A DNA stretch of 64,000 nucleotides from Bacteroidaceae bacterium (GTDB lineage: Bacteria; Bacteroidota; Bacteroidia; Bacteroidales; Bacteroidaceae), in NCBI GenBank assembly GCA_017547165.1, contig JAFYQK010000001.1, positions 159,422 through 223,421 on the forward strand. Reading direction: 5' to 3'. The notes under the pieces were generated by a model. That model was not told the origin of the DNA. It saw only the letters and a list, made by a program, of their open reading frames with translations, and searched no databases. The position numbers were made by a program, and so were the translations under genes. This document shows, piece by piece, positions 36,390 through 45,009 of the stretch (position 1 is its first letter; the number at the start of each line of letters is the position of its first letter).

Positions 36390-37496
36390 TTAAAGTTCTG
36401 CTTCTTTTAGTCTTTCTGCATTTTCTGCAACTATCAGATGGTCAATACAATCCTGAATACTTCCATCCATAAATGCATTTAGGTTGTATATTGTATATCC
36501 GATACGGTGGTCGGTAATACGTCCTTGTGGGTAGTTGTAAGTTCTGATTTTTGCCGAACGGTCACCTGTGGAAACCATAGTTTTTCTCTTTGAGGCGATG
36601 TCGTCAAGATATTTCTGATGTTCCTTGTCATAGATGAATGTGCGCAAACGAGCCAAGGCGCGCTCCTTATTCTTAGGCTGGTCGCGAGTCTCGGTACATT
36701 CAATAAGTATTTCCTCATCCTCGTTAGTAAACGGATTTCGCCACATATATCTTGCACGTACACCAGATTCAACCTTGTTTACGTTCTGACCGCCGGCGCC
36801 GCTTGAACGGAATGTGTCCCATTTGATGGCTCCTTCGTTGATTTCCACATCAAACTCCTCAGCTTCGGGGAGTACGGCAACGGTTGCGGCACTTGTATGA
36901 ACTCTACCCTGAGTCTCTGTGGCAGGAACGCGTTGAACTCGGTGTACACCACTCTCATATTTCATGATGCCATAAACACCCTCTCCTGTAACACTGAAAA
37001 TAATTTCCTTGAAACCGCCAGAAGAACCTTCGTTGAAACTTGAAATGGCCAGTTTCCAACCTTTGGTTTCAATATACTTGCTGTACATACGGAATAGGTC
37101 ACCAGCAAAGATGGCTGCTTCGTCGCCACCTGTGCCACCGCGAATTTCCATAATAACATTCTTGTCATCTTCGGGGTCGGCAGGGACGAGCAGAAGCTTT
37201 ATTTCATCTTCAAGTTCTGGGATGCGCTTTTCGCTTATTGAGAGTTCTTCGCGTAGCATTTCCTTTGTCTCTGCATCCTCTTCCATTGCAAGCATCTCTT
37301 TAGCATCGGAAATATTCTGCAAGCAACCAAGGTATTCTGTACGAGCATCTACAATCTTACCAAGATCCTTATATTCTTTGGTGAGTTTAACGTATCTCTT
37401 TTGATCTGCTATCACACTTGGGTCGGTGATTAGTGTTGATACTTCTTCGAAGCGTGAGACCAAACCTTCTAATCTTTCGAGCAAACTGTTTGCCAT
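36390..37496 (-). CDS. prfA: Peptide chain release factor 1
   Basis: 368 residues. Releases the peptide at UAA/UAG. The GGQ peptidyl-hydrolysis motif is in TFRSSGAGGQNVNKVESGVR. The codon-recognition domain includes RVQRVPATETQGRVHTSAAT, where the Pro-Ala-Thr tripeptide marks RF1 rather than RF2 (Ser-Pro-Phe). N-terminal coiled-coil helices are present. It lies 39 bp after purM. Confidence 0.97.
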   Translation of the reverse strand: MANSLLERLEGLVSRFEEVSTLITDPSVIADQKRYVKLTKEYKDLGKIVDARTEYLGCLQNISDAKEMLAMEEDAETKEMLREELSISEKRIPELEDEIKLLLVPADPEDDKNVIMEIRGGTGGDEAAIFAGDLFRMYSKYIETKGWKLAISSFNEGSSGGFKEIIFSVTGEGVYGIMKYESGVHRVQRVPATETQGRVHTSAATVAVLPEAEEFDVEINEGAIKWDTFRSSGAGGQNVNKVESGVRARYMWRNPFTNEDEEILIECTETRDQPKNKERALARLRTFIYDKEHQKYLDDIASKRKTMVSTGDRSAKIRTYNYPQGRITDHRIGYTIYNLNAFMDGSIQDCIDHLIVAENAERLKEAEL

Positions 37497-37535
37497 TGTT
37501 CTTTTACTATCTGTATGTTACCTGTTTGGAATGGT

Positions 37536-38702
37536 TTAATAGTTAAATTCGCCGAACTCACTCTTTATGGTTAAACTCTTGGGACCCTCTTCGATACGGC
37601 CGACTATTTGTGCATCAATGTTGAATGATTTGGATATTTCGATAACCTTCTCCGCAACTTCTGGTGCAACATAAACCTCCAGGCGATGACCCATGTTGAA
37701 TACCTTGTACATTTCGCTCCATTCTGTCTGGCTTTCTTCCTGAATAGCACGGAAAAGTGGTGGTACAGGGAACATGTTGTCCTTGATTACCTTACAATTG
37801 TCACTGACAAAATGCAAAACCTTAGTTTGTGCGCCACCAGTGCAATGTACCATACCGTGGATCTCGGGACGGAGTTCATCCAGTAGGCGTTTTACGACGG
37901 GAGCATAGGTGCGGGTGGGGGACAATACTAACTTGCCTGCACAAACGGGAGCACCTTCCACTTCGTCGTCCAGTTTGTATTTGCCACTATAAACCAACTC
38001 CTCAGGAACCTGATGGTCATAGCTCTCGGGATATTTCTCGGCAAGATATTTGTTAAATACATCGTGGCGAGCTGAGGTGAGACCATTGCTGCCCATGCCA
38101 CCATTATATTCTTTTTCGTATGTTGCTTGACCTGTACTTGAGAGTCCTACAATCACATCACCTGGTCGTATGTTTGCGTTGTCAATCACATCGCTTCTCT
38201 TCATTCGGCAGGTAACGGTACTGTCCACAATGATTGTGCGCACAAGGTCGCCAACATCTGCTGTTTCGCCACCAGTGCCATAGATGCCAACTCCCATTTC
38301 GCGCATCTCTGCCATGAGTTCGTCTGTGCCATTGATGATAGCAGATATTACTTCGCCAGGAATAAGCATTTTGTTTCGACCTATTGTTGAACTAACCAGA
38401 ATGTTGTCAACGGCGCCAACGCACAAAAGGTCATCGGTGTTCATTATCAAGGCGTCTTGAGCAATGCCTTTCCATACGGTAAGATCACCAGTTTCTTTCC
38501 AATACATGTATGCCAAAGACGATTTTGTGCCAGCGCCATCGGCATGCATGATGTTGCAATACTCGGGATCTCCTCCCAGGATATCGGGTATGATTTTACA
38601 GAATGCCTGAGGGAATAGTCCTTTGTCAATGTTCTTGATTGCATTATGCACATCCTCTTTGGCGGCTGAAACACCGCGCATCATATATCTTTGGTTGCTC
38701 AT
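37536..38702 (-). CDS. purM: Phosphoribosylformylglycinamidine cyclo-ligase, AIR synthase
   Basis: 388 residues, somewhat longer than E. coli PurM (345), as usual in Bacteroidales. Closes the imidazole ring in purine synthesis. Motifs: IMHADGAGTKSSLAYMYW near 52, ALIMNTDDLLCVGAV near 87 and VGIYGTGGETADVGDLV near 137, the ATP/metal site of the PurM fold. GDVIVGLSSTGQATYEKEYN follows. It is first in a long minus-strand operon with prfA, pyrF, the lpx genes and miaA. A TATCTTTG promoter core lies 37 bp upstream. Confidence 0.95.
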   Translation of the reverse strand: MSNQRYMMRGVSAAKEDVHNAIKNIDKGLFPQAFCKIIPDILGGDPEYCNIMHADGAGTKSSLAYMYWKETGDLTVWKGIAQDALIMNTDDLLCVGAVDNILVSSTIGRNKMLIPGEVISAIINGTDELMAEMREMGVGIYGTGGETADVGDLVRTIIVDSTVTCRMKRSDVIDNANIRPGDVIVGLSSTGQATYEKEYNGGMGSNGLTSARHDVFNKYLAEKYPESYDHQVPEELVYSGKYKLDDEVEGAPVCAGKLVLSPTRTYAPVVKRLLDELRPEIHGMVHCTGGAQTKVLHFVSDNCKVIKDNMFPVPPLFRAIQEESQTEWSEMYKVFNMGHRLEVYVAPEVAEKVIEISKSFNIDAQIVGRIEEGPKSLTIKSEFGEFNY

Positions 38703-38738
38703 GATGAAAAATATTTTTCAGTGTTATTATTATCAGCG

Positions 38739-38746
38739 CAAAGATA
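38739..38746 (-). promoter_or_regulatory. Promoter -7 element of the purM-prfA-pyrF-lpx-miaA operon
   Basis: Minus-strand TATCTTTG, exact consensus, 37 bp before the purM ATG and immediately after the aroE terminator. Confidence 0.55.
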
Positions 38747-38757
38747 TAAAAAAAAAA

Positions 38758-38795
38758 TAATACACGCAAGCGTATTAGACGTTGTGCGTGTATTA
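38758..38795 (-). terminator. Rho-independent terminator of aroE
   Basis: 11-bp inverted repeat TAATACACGCA / TGCGTGTATTA, followed on the minus strand by a run of ten Ts. It lies 28 bp after the aroE stop. Confidence 0.8.
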
Positions 38796-38822
38796 AAAAG
38801 TGTATATGGTTCAAACTGGATG

Positions 38823-39563
38823 TTAATTGTTCCAGATCTCCCAACTTGCCAAAGCTTGAAGTTCAAGCATTTCTTGTCCGTTTTTTGTTATTGCACCGGC
38901 TTTTCTGCCCTTTTTTAGGAAAAGTGTTTCTGAAGGATTGTAGACTAAGTCATATAAAAGGTGGTTCTGTGTTAAAGCATTGTAGGGTAGTAGTGGGGCC
39001 TCGTTTGTATGTGGGAACATACCTACAGGGGTGCAGTTGATGATGATGTGATATTCGTCTATCACACTTTCGGAAATGTCGTCATATGTGAGGCGGTTCT
39101 TACCTTTGCTTCGACTTACTATAGTCCATTCGATGTTTAGATCGCTAAGTGCTGTGCATATTGCTTGTGAAGCACCTCCGGTTCCGAATATAAGTGCTTT
39201 TTTGTGATTAGGTTTCAATAATGGTTGTATGCTTTTGGTGAAACCGATGATATCACTATTGTGTCCGATGAGTTTGAGGTCTTCGCCTTTGCGTATAATC
39301 TTGATGACATTTACTGCTCCAATCCTTTTAGCTTGCTCGCTCAAATCGTCAAGCAATGGGATTATGGACTTCTTGTGAGGTATGGTGCAGTTAAGGCCGG
39401 ATAAGTCCTTGTTGTTTCGGATAATGTCAATAAGCATCTCGGGATGCTCAATCTCGAAATTTACGTATGTCGCATTGATGTTTTCCTGTAAGAATTTTTC
39501 TGTAAAGAACTTCTTGCTGAAACTATGCCCTAAAGGAAAACCGATTAGTCCGTACTGTTTCAT
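38823..39563 (-). CDS. aroE: Shikimate dehydrogenase
   Basis: 246 residues from the start at 39563. Reduces 3-dehydroshikimate with NADPH. Opening KQYGLIGFPLGHSFSKKFF binds shikimate; GLNCTIPHKKSIIPLLDD contains the catalytic Lys in the N-terminal domain. The Rossmann motif is ALIFGTGGASQAICTAL, and the NADP region has TIVSRSKGKNRLTY. YDLVYNPSETLFLKKGRKAG is the family's final motif. The frame is open further upstream to 39659, but those residues are the reverse of the neighbouring gene's end; the ATG at 39563 overlaps that gene's stop by 4 bp (ATGA). Confidence 0.95.
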   Translation of the reverse strand: MKQYGLIGFPLGHSFSKKFFTEKFLQENINATYVNFEIEHPEMLIDIIRNNKDLSGLNCTIPHKKSIIPLLDDLSEQAKRIGAVNVIKIIRKGEDLKLIGHNSDIIGFTKSIQPLLKPNHKKALIFGTGGASQAICTALSDLNIEWTIVSRSKGKNRLTYDDISESVIDEYHIIINCTPVGMFPHTNEAPLLPYNALTQNHLLYDLVYNPSETLFLKKGRKAGAITKNGQEMLELQALASWEIWNN

Positions 39564-40303
39564 CTTACCGTTATGTGAAAACAACCTTGTTTGATTTCGT
39601 ATTTGATGTGGCACAGCTTCTGGTTTCGTACGTCGCGAAGCACTTCTGCAAGCACCCATTTCAGTGTGTCGTTCTGTACGCTACGCCATTTTTTATCAGG
39701 TGGCGAAACGGTGTGGTATCGATTGTATGCAATATCAAATGTGGTGCCAAACCTATGGCATGATTCAGGTGAAGCGTTTACGTTTATTTTTTGAAGTCTG
39801 ATAATGTCTTCTTCTGTGCGTAAAACGCTGCTCACCAATATCTTGTGCATTGGTATCCCCTTCATGTATAGCGAATCTAGGTAGTTGCGGGCAATTGTTT
39901 CAAGAACGTTTGCCGCTCGCGGCACAAGGTATGGAATGCTACTGCTCATGAGCGAGTCAATCTTGTAGTATGGGTTAGAGCCAATGAACACTAATTCTTT
40001 CTTCCTTTTCTCGGCCTCTTCTCGGTTGCGTACAGGTTTTACTCCCCACTTGCGAGCACTAATGATTTGGGTTTCTTGCAAGTCAGGAAAGCTTTTGCTG
40101 AACGAAGGAACAGAGTATATCCTATTGGGTTTTCGGGTTGTATTGGGCTTTGCGTTAGAGACACGTGCTGTATCTGTTGTCGCAGCTACGGTGGATGAAC
40201 TGTTTGAGGAGTGAATAATTTTTCCAGTCCATTTGATGGATGCCAATACAATCACAAATCCACAGAATGTGGCGATAAAGTATTTTTTCTTAAGTCGTCT
40301 CAT
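39560..40303 (-). CDS. Exported DUF5715-type protein with peptidase M15-like zinc motif
   Basis: 247 residues from the ATG at 40303. An N-terminal membrane anchor (KKKYFIATFCGFVIVLASIK) is followed by a Ser/Thr-rich linker and a globular domain. The core reads VSSVLRTEEDIIRLQ then NASPESCHRFGTTFDIAYN. The S-x-H-x6-D spacing is that of M15 D,D-/L,D-carboxypeptidases (VanY/DacB type), and a later His in GCFHITVR could be the third ligand. This suggests a cell-wall peptidase or a derivative of one; the family is annotated only as DUF5715. The alternative start at 40381 would cross its own promoter and the phoH ATG, so it is rejected. Confidence 0.75.
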   Translation of the reverse strand: MRRLKKKYFIATFCGFVIVLASIKWTGKIIHSSNSSSTVAATTDTARVSNAKPNTTRKPNRIYSVPSFSKSFPDLQETQIISARKWGVKPVRNREEAEKRKKELVFIGSNPYYKIDSLMSSSIPYLVPRAANVLETIARNYLDSLYMKGIPMHKILVSSVLRTEEDIIRLQKINVNASPESCHRFGTTFDIAYNRYHTVSPPDKKWRSVQNDTLKWVLAEVLRDVRNQKLCHIKYEIKQGCFHITVR

Positions 40304-40314
40304 AATTTTCGTGA

Positions 40315-40322
40315 CAAAGTTA
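40315..40322 (-). promoter_or_regulatory. Promoter -7 element of the DUF5715-aroE operon
   Basis: Minus-strand TAACTTTG ends 11 bp before the ATG at 40303. Divergent from the identical phoH element 33 bp away. Confidence 0.55.
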
Positions 40323-40354
40323 TTATAAAATGGTGTATATTCCAAAATATTCTG

Positions 40355-40362
40355 TAACTTTG
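40355..40362 (+). promoter_or_regulatory. Promoter -7 element of phoH
   Basis: TAACTTTG, 17 bp before the phoH ATG. It mirrors the minus-strand element at 40315-40322. Confidence 0.55.
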
Positions 40363-40379
40363 CCAAAAAATAACCGCGC

Positions 40380-41333
40380 ATGATAGAGAAGCATATTATT
40401 CTGGAAGATGTTGATCCCGTAGTATTTTATGGCGTCAATAATGTTAATATCCAGATGGTCAAGGCCCTCTATCCCAAGTTGCGCATCGTTGCCCGAGGCA
40501 ATGTGTTACATGTTATGGGTGATGAACTTGAGATGTGTGCTTTGGAGGAAAATATTGAGAAACTTCAAAAGCATTGTCTTAAATACAACAGTCTTGCCGA
40601 AGAGGATATTTTACACATCCTGCGTGGCGAGCGCGTTGCTAAAGAGGGAGTTGAGGGTGTAGTTGTATATAGCGTTACCGGTAAACCAATATCGGCCAGG
40701 AGTGAGAATCAACAGAAGTTGGTGCGTGCATATCAGGACAATGATATGATATTTGCTACCGGACCTGCAGGAAGCGGCAAAACTTATATGAGCATAGCTC
40801 TTGCTGTTCGTTCGCTGAAAAACAAGGAGATACGAAAGATTATCCTCTCTCGTCCTGCCGTTGAGGCCGGAGAAAAACTGGGATTTCTGCCAGGTGATAT
40901 GCGCGACAAGATAGATCCGTATCTGCAACCCCTTTACGATGCTCTCGAGGATATGATACCAGCTCAAAAGTTGCGTGAAATGATGGAGCAGAATGTTATT
41001 CAAATTGCTCCCTTGGCATTCATGCGAGGTCGTACTCTCAATGATGCGGTAGTGATTCTTGATGAGGCGCAGAATACCACCACAGCTCAAATCAAAATGT
41101 TTCTTACCCGCATGGGTAACAATACCAAAATGATAATAACGGGCGATCCCTCACAGGTCGATCTTCCTCGTGGTGTCAGGAGCGGACTCTCCGAAGCTTT
41201 GGAAATTCTCTCTTCTGTTAAGGGTATTGGCTTCATTCAAATGGATAAAAAGGATATAGTTCGCCATAAACTTGTATCTCGCATTGTAGAGGCATATGAC
41301 AAGCATAGCAAGGAATCGCATCAAACGACATAG
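40380..41333 (+). CDS. phoH: PhoH-family ATPase
   Basis: 317 residues. A KH-like N-terminal part (YPKLRIVARGNVLHVMGDEL) precedes the PhoH ATPase domain: FATGPAGSGKTYMSIALAVR is Walker A and DAVVILDEAQNTTTAQIKMF is Walker B. IILSRPAVEAGEKLGFLPGD and MIITGDPSQVDLP are further family motifs. PhoH-like proteins are ribosome/RNA-linked ATPases, often near ybeY; the exact role is not settled. It starts a plus-strand run with purC and menG. Confidence 0.93.
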   Translation: MIEKHIILEDVDPVVFYGVNNVNIQMVKALYPKLRIVARGNVLHVMGDELEMCALEENIEKLQKHCLKYNSLAEEDILHILRGERVAKEGVEGVVVYSVTGKPISARSENQQKLVRAYQDNDMIFATGPAGSGKTYMSIALAVRSLKNKEIRKIILSRPAVEAGEKLGFLPGDMRDKIDPYLQPLYDALEDMIPAQKLREMMEQNVIQIAPLAFMRGRTLNDAVVILDEAQNTTTAQIKMFLTRMGNNTKMIITGDPSQVDLPRGVRSGLSEALEILSSVKGIGFIQMDKKDIVRHKLVSRIVEAYDKHSKESHQTT

Positions 41334-41356
41334 TGTATTCTAAAAGACACCCTGAA

Positions 41357-41444
41357 GTTTGTTTCGAAACATAGCGATGTTTCATCTCATTCATAGTAAT
41401 GTTTGCTTCAACGCACTATATTGTTTGCATTAAGGCTCAAAAGT
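41357..41444. repeat. Array C: weak tandem repeat, 22-bp period, in the phoH-purC gap
   Basis: Units start with GTTT at 41357, 41379, 41401 and 41423, all 22 bp apart, with G or C as the fifth base. The rest of each unit is poorly conserved. A GTTTCGAAAC palindrome lies at 41361-41370, and GAAACAT / ATGTTTC form a hairpin at 41366-41383. It ends about 33 bp before the purC ATG and so would lie in the purC leader or promoter region. Weakest of the four arrays. Confidence 0.45.
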
Positions 41445-41477
41445 AATGAAATAAGACAACGACTAAATAACAATAAG

Positions 41478-42425
41478 ATGAAAGCATTAACTCGTACTGA
41501 TTTCAACCTGCCCGGACAGGTTAGCGTTTATCACGGAAAAGTTCGTGATGTGTATGATATCGACGGCAACCTTTTGGTTATGGTGGCTACCGACCGTATC
41601 TCTGCATTTGATGTTATTCTTCCCAAAGGAATTCCATTCAAGGGTCAGTGTCTCAATCAGATAGCAGCATCATTCCTTGATGCTACTGCCGATATAGTTC
41701 CCAACTGGAAGCTTGCTACTCCCGACCCAATGGTAACCGTTGGTCTTAAGGCAGAGGGTTTTCGTGTTGAGATGATTATACGCGGTTATCTGACAGGTTC
41801 TGCATGGAGAGATTACAAAAACGGTTGTCGTGAAATTTGTGGTGTTCGTCTTCCCGATGGTATGCGTGAAAACGAGCGTTTCCCAGAACCCATTATTACT
41901 CCTACCACCAAAGCAGAGGAGGGACATGATGAGAATATCAGCAAGGAGGAAATCATCGCTCAAGGTATTGTAAGCAAGGAAGACTATGAGCAGATGGAGC
42001 AGTACACCCGTGCCCTGTTCCAGCGTGGTACAGAGATAGCAGCCAAGATGGGTCTCATCCTTGTTGATACCAAGTATGAGTTTGGTAAGCACGACGGTAA
42101 GGTGATTCTCATTGATGAGATTCATACTCCCGACAGCTCTCGTTATTTCTATGCAGAGGGTTACGAAGAGAAGTTTGAAAAAGGTGAAGCTCAGAAGCAA
42201 CTTTCTAAGGAATTTGTTCGTCAGTGGCTTATTGAGCACGACTTCATGAATCGTGAAGGCGATGTTATGCCAGAGATAACCGACGAATATGCACAGAGCG
42301 TGAGCGAGCGCTATATTGAACTCTATGAGCATATCACTGGTACTACCTTTGCTCCTGCAGATAGCGAGGGTGATATCCAAAAGCGTATTGAGCGTAATGT
42401 AACCGAGTGGTTGCAGAATCGCTAA
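41478..42425 (+). CDS. purC: SAICAR synthetase
   Basis: 315 residues from the ATG at 41478, the length of the long (yeast-like) PurC type. Joins aspartate to CAIR in purine synthesis. Motifs: [20 protein letters not shown] (ATP site), [39 protein letters not shown] and [20 protein letters not shown]. An upstream in-frame start at 41403 would cut into the repeat array and adds non-conserved residues. Confidence 0.96.
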   Translation: MKALTRTDFNLPGQVSVYHGKVRDVYDIDGNLLVMVATDRISAFDVILPKGIPFKGQCLNQIAASFLDATADIVPNWKLATPDPMVTVGLKAEGFRVEMIIRGYLTGSAWRDYKNGCREICGVRLPDGMRENERFPEPIITPTTKAEEGHDENISKEEIIAQGIVSKEDYEQMEQYTRALFQRGTEIAAKMGLILVDTKYEFGKHDGKVILIDEIHTPDSSRYFYAEGYEEKFEKGEAQKQLSKEFVRQWLIEHDFMNREGDVMPEITDEYAQSVSERYIELYEHITGTTFAPADSEGDIQKRIERNVTEWLQNR

Positions 42426-42461
42426 TTAAGCATTAGCTCAGATAGCTCAGTTTCAGTTTGA

Positions 42462-43214
42462 ATGTCTTATAATCAAGAAAAGATAAAGCCATACTCCCAG
42501 GAAGGAGAAAAGGTACAGCAGGTGGAGGCAATGTTTGACGGCATTGCTCCCACCTATGACTTTTTGAACCATCTGCTCAGTATGGGCATTGATAAAGGGT
42601 GGCGTCGCAAGGCAATTGCTTCCTTGGGTCGTTTTGCTCCCAAGAGAATATTGGATATAGCCACCGGTACAGGCGATTTTGCCTTACTTTCAGCACAAAT
42701 TATCCAACCCCGGGAAATAATCGGTGCTGATATAAGCGAGGGTATGATGGATGTGGCCCGCAAGAAGGTTCAAACGTTAAAAGACAAGGGAGAGATAGTT
42801 TCTGTAAATGTAAGTTTTCAGAAACAGGATTGCCTTAATCTTTCTTATACCGACTCTACATTTGATGCTGTTACGGTAGCTTATGGAGTGAGAAACTTTC
42901 AAGATTTGGATGCTGGCCTTCGTGAAATGCATCGAGTACTCACGCCTGGAGGTCATTTGTTGATTGTAGAATTGGCAACTCCTCCGCGTTTTCCCATGCG
43001 ACAACTGTTCTGGTTCTATGCTCATGTTATTATGCCAGTTGTTGGGTGGTTGGTTAGTCGCGATTCACGAGCCTATTCCTATCTGCCGGCAACAATGGAG
43101 GCTTTTCCTCAAGGCGAGGTAATGGAAGGCATTCTTCGCAAGGCAGGTTTCAGGTCAGTAGAGTGGCGTCGTTTTACTTTTGGAATTTGTACAATGTATC
43201 TGGCAGAGAAATAG
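42462..43214 (+). CDS. ubiE: Demethylmenaquinone methyltransferase
   Basis: 250 residues; in this anaerobic lineage the likely product is menaquinone (menG function). SAM-binding motif I is RILDIATGTGDFALLSAQ, with GADISEGMMDVARKK next and AVTVAYGVRNFQDLDAGLRE, the UbiE signature. The start region has VEAMFDGIAPTYDFLNHLLS and the end GICTMYLAEK. It lies 36 bp after purC and ends inside a terminator stem. Confidence 0.94.
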   Translation: MSYNQEKIKPYSQEGEKVQQVEAMFDGIAPTYDFLNHLLSMGIDKGWRRKAIASLGRFAPKRILDIATGTGDFALLSAQIIQPREIIGADISEGMMDVARKKVQTLKDKGEIVSVNVSFQKQDCLNLSYTDSTFDAVTVAYGVRNFQDLDAGLREMHRVLTPGGHLLIVELATPPRFPMRQLFWFYAHVIMPVVGWLVSRDSRAYSYLPATMEAFPQGEVMEGILRKAGFRSVEWRRFTFGICTMYLAEK

Positions 43215-43234
43215 TTAAATCTCTGCCTTTTTTT
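43202..43234 (+). terminator. Rho-independent terminator of ubiE
   Basis: 8-bp inverted repeat GGCAGAGA / TCTCTGCC followed by seven Ts; the stop codon of ubiE lies in the loop. Confidence 0.85.
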
Positions 43235-43339
43235 ATGCATAAATAGGGAATCTTATGCTGGTTGTCTTGCATTAAACTTTGTTTATGCAGGTTTTGTGAG
43301 TCAATATTGTCATATTTCTCATAGCTTTTGATACATTCT

Positions 43340-43370
43340 TTTGAACGAAGCAAAAAAAATGCTATCTTTG
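43340..43370 (+). promoter_or_regulatory. Promoter of the sialidase-fucosidase operon
   Basis: TTTG at 43340-43343 and TATCTTTG at 43363-43370 are separated by 19 bp, a full match to the Bacteroidota -33/-7 pattern. The leader to the sialidase ATG is about 40 nt. Confidence 0.65.
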
Positions 43371-43416
43371 CTTCGCATTATGTATCAATAAATACAAAAA
43401 ACAGTATTCAATTGCT

Positions 43417-44979
43417 ATGAGAAACATTTATTGCCTTTTATCCTTGATTTTGTTGATATTGATCTCTTCTGTTAGAATGTTTGCTGAAGAGGTTAGGGTC
43501 AATATTCGTTTAGAGGGTAAGACCCGTTATCCCAAGACCAACCTTTGGATGGGTGTGCTCGAGGCACAGATTGGCGACAAGAAGCAGCAACGCACCATAG
43601 AAGCCAAGGAGGCTGGTACCGCCATTACCTTTGACGTGCCCCAAGGTGCAGCATTTTCGTTAAAAGAAGTCTGGAAACTTCATGGTTACAATCTGGTTGA
43701 TATACAACATCAAGGTAATGAATGGACTGTGACCTACAAGGGCGACAAGGAGAGCGAATATCAGTATCTCTGGTTTCATAATGACAAGGAACCATTCCGT
43801 ATCCCCAGTATCGTAACGATGAAGAACGGCAAACTCCTTGCTATCAACGATGCCCGTCCATGTGGCAATGACATAGGCTATGGCCGTGTGGATCAGGTTA
43901 TGCGTATTGGCAGCAAGGATGGTAGCAAGTGGAGCGAAGGCAACTATGTTATCCAGGGCAGTTATTCCGACGAGGGTGTGCGCGACGATGGTTTTGGCGA
44001 CCCCGCTATGGTTGTAGATAGCGAGTCTGGTGCTATCCTTTTGATAGATGTATGCGGACATACCGTTTGCTGGCATGGCAACTGGCCCGATGGTGAACCT
44101 AATCCCGTTGCACGACTCTACAGTACAGACAATGGCAAGACATGGGGCGATGCTCTCAATGGCAAACATTCTCCTGCTCCCCAGGGCGCTTTGTGTTCTT
44201 GGTCTGACATCACCAATATTTTCTATAGTGCCTTCATGCAGAAAGGTGAGGAGGGTTTCGAACAATACCGCGTTCAAAGTCTTTTCGTTGGTAGTGGCAA
44301 ACTTACACAGAGTAAGCTTATCAAAGTGGGCACACACTATCGTGTCTATGCTCCTGTATGGACAAAGAATCATGGCAACAGAGTTCTTTATACCGACGAC
44401 TTCGGACAGACCTGGCATGCACTTGGTGGTAAAACTGCATTGCCTTGTCAGCGTGGCGACGAACCAAAGTGCGAGGAACTTCCCGATGGTAGTGTGGTGC
44501 TGAGCAGCCGTAAGGGTGCAGGCAGATACTTTAATATCTACAAGTACAGCGATGACAAGAAGGTTAACGGTTCATGGGGTGAATGTGTGGCCAGTGATGC
44601 CGAGAAAGATGGCATTAAGGTTGGACGTAATAGCACCAATGGCGAGATATTGATTCTTAAGGCCAAGAAGATTAGCGATGGCACAGAGGCCACCTTGGCT
44701 CTCCAGTCTCTTCCTACCGGTGATGGCCGTAGTGATGTTAAGATATACTGGAAGGACATTACTGAGGCATCATCCTATTCTTCTCCCAAGACATTTGCCG
44801 AGAACTGGAATCAGCAGCCATATCATGTCAGTCATACAGGCAGTGCCTACAGCACCATGACCCTGCAGAAGGATGGCCGCATAGGTTTCTTCTATGAGGA
44901 AGAACCCGGTTGGTATTCAATGGTATATGTCCCCATATCCATCGAGGCCATAACAAACGGACAATATAAAGTGAAATAA
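43417..44979 (+). CDS. Exo-alpha-sialidase (GH33)
   Basis: 520 residues with a Sec signal peptide (ending near MFAEE). Residues 25-115 form the beta-sandwich seen before Bacteroidales sialidases; residues 120-510 are a six-bladed propeller. FRIPSIV near 126 is the FRIP motif with the arginine that holds the sialic carboxylate. Asp boxes appear as STDNGKTW near 236 and YTDDFGQTW near 327; DDGFGDPAMVVDSESG near 190 is another conserved blade. Cleaves terminal sialic acid from host glycans in the periplasm or at the surface. No sialate lyase or epimerase genes are nearby. It forms an operon with the GH95 gene 30 bp downstream. Confidence 0.88.
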   Translation: MRNIYCLLSLILLILISSVRMFAEEVRVNIRLEGKTRYPKTNLWMGVLEAQIGDKKQQRTIEAKEAGTAITFDVPQGAAFSLKEVWKLHGYNLVDIQHQGNEWTVTYKGDKESEYQYLWFHNDKEPFRIPSIVTMKNGKLLAINDARPCGNDIGYGRVDQVMRIGSKDGSKWSEGNYVIQGSYSDEGVRDDGFGDPAMVVDSESGAILLIDVCGHTVCWHGNWPDGEPNPVARLYSTDNGKTWGDALNGKHSPAPQGALCSWSDITNIFYSAFMQKGEEGFEQYRVQSLFVGSGKLTQSKLIKVGTHYRVYAPVWTKNHGNRVLYTDDFGQTWHALGGKTALPCQRGDEPKCEELPDGSVVLSSRKGAGRYFNIYKYSDDKKVNGSWGECVASDAEKDGIKVGRNSTNGEILILKAKKISDGTEATLALQSLPTGDGRSDVKIYWKDITEASSYSSPKTFAENWNQQPYHVSHTGSAYSTMTLQKDGRIGFFYEEEPGWYSMVYVPISIEAITNGQYKVK

Positions 44980-45009
44980 TCTTAACTTAAAACCTAAAAT
45001 AACAAACAA

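Noticed and set aside
39564..39659. Longer aroE start at 39659
   Set aside because: The extra 32 residues are out-of-frame sequence of the upstream gene; the conserved family start KQYGLIGFPLGHS begins at 39563.
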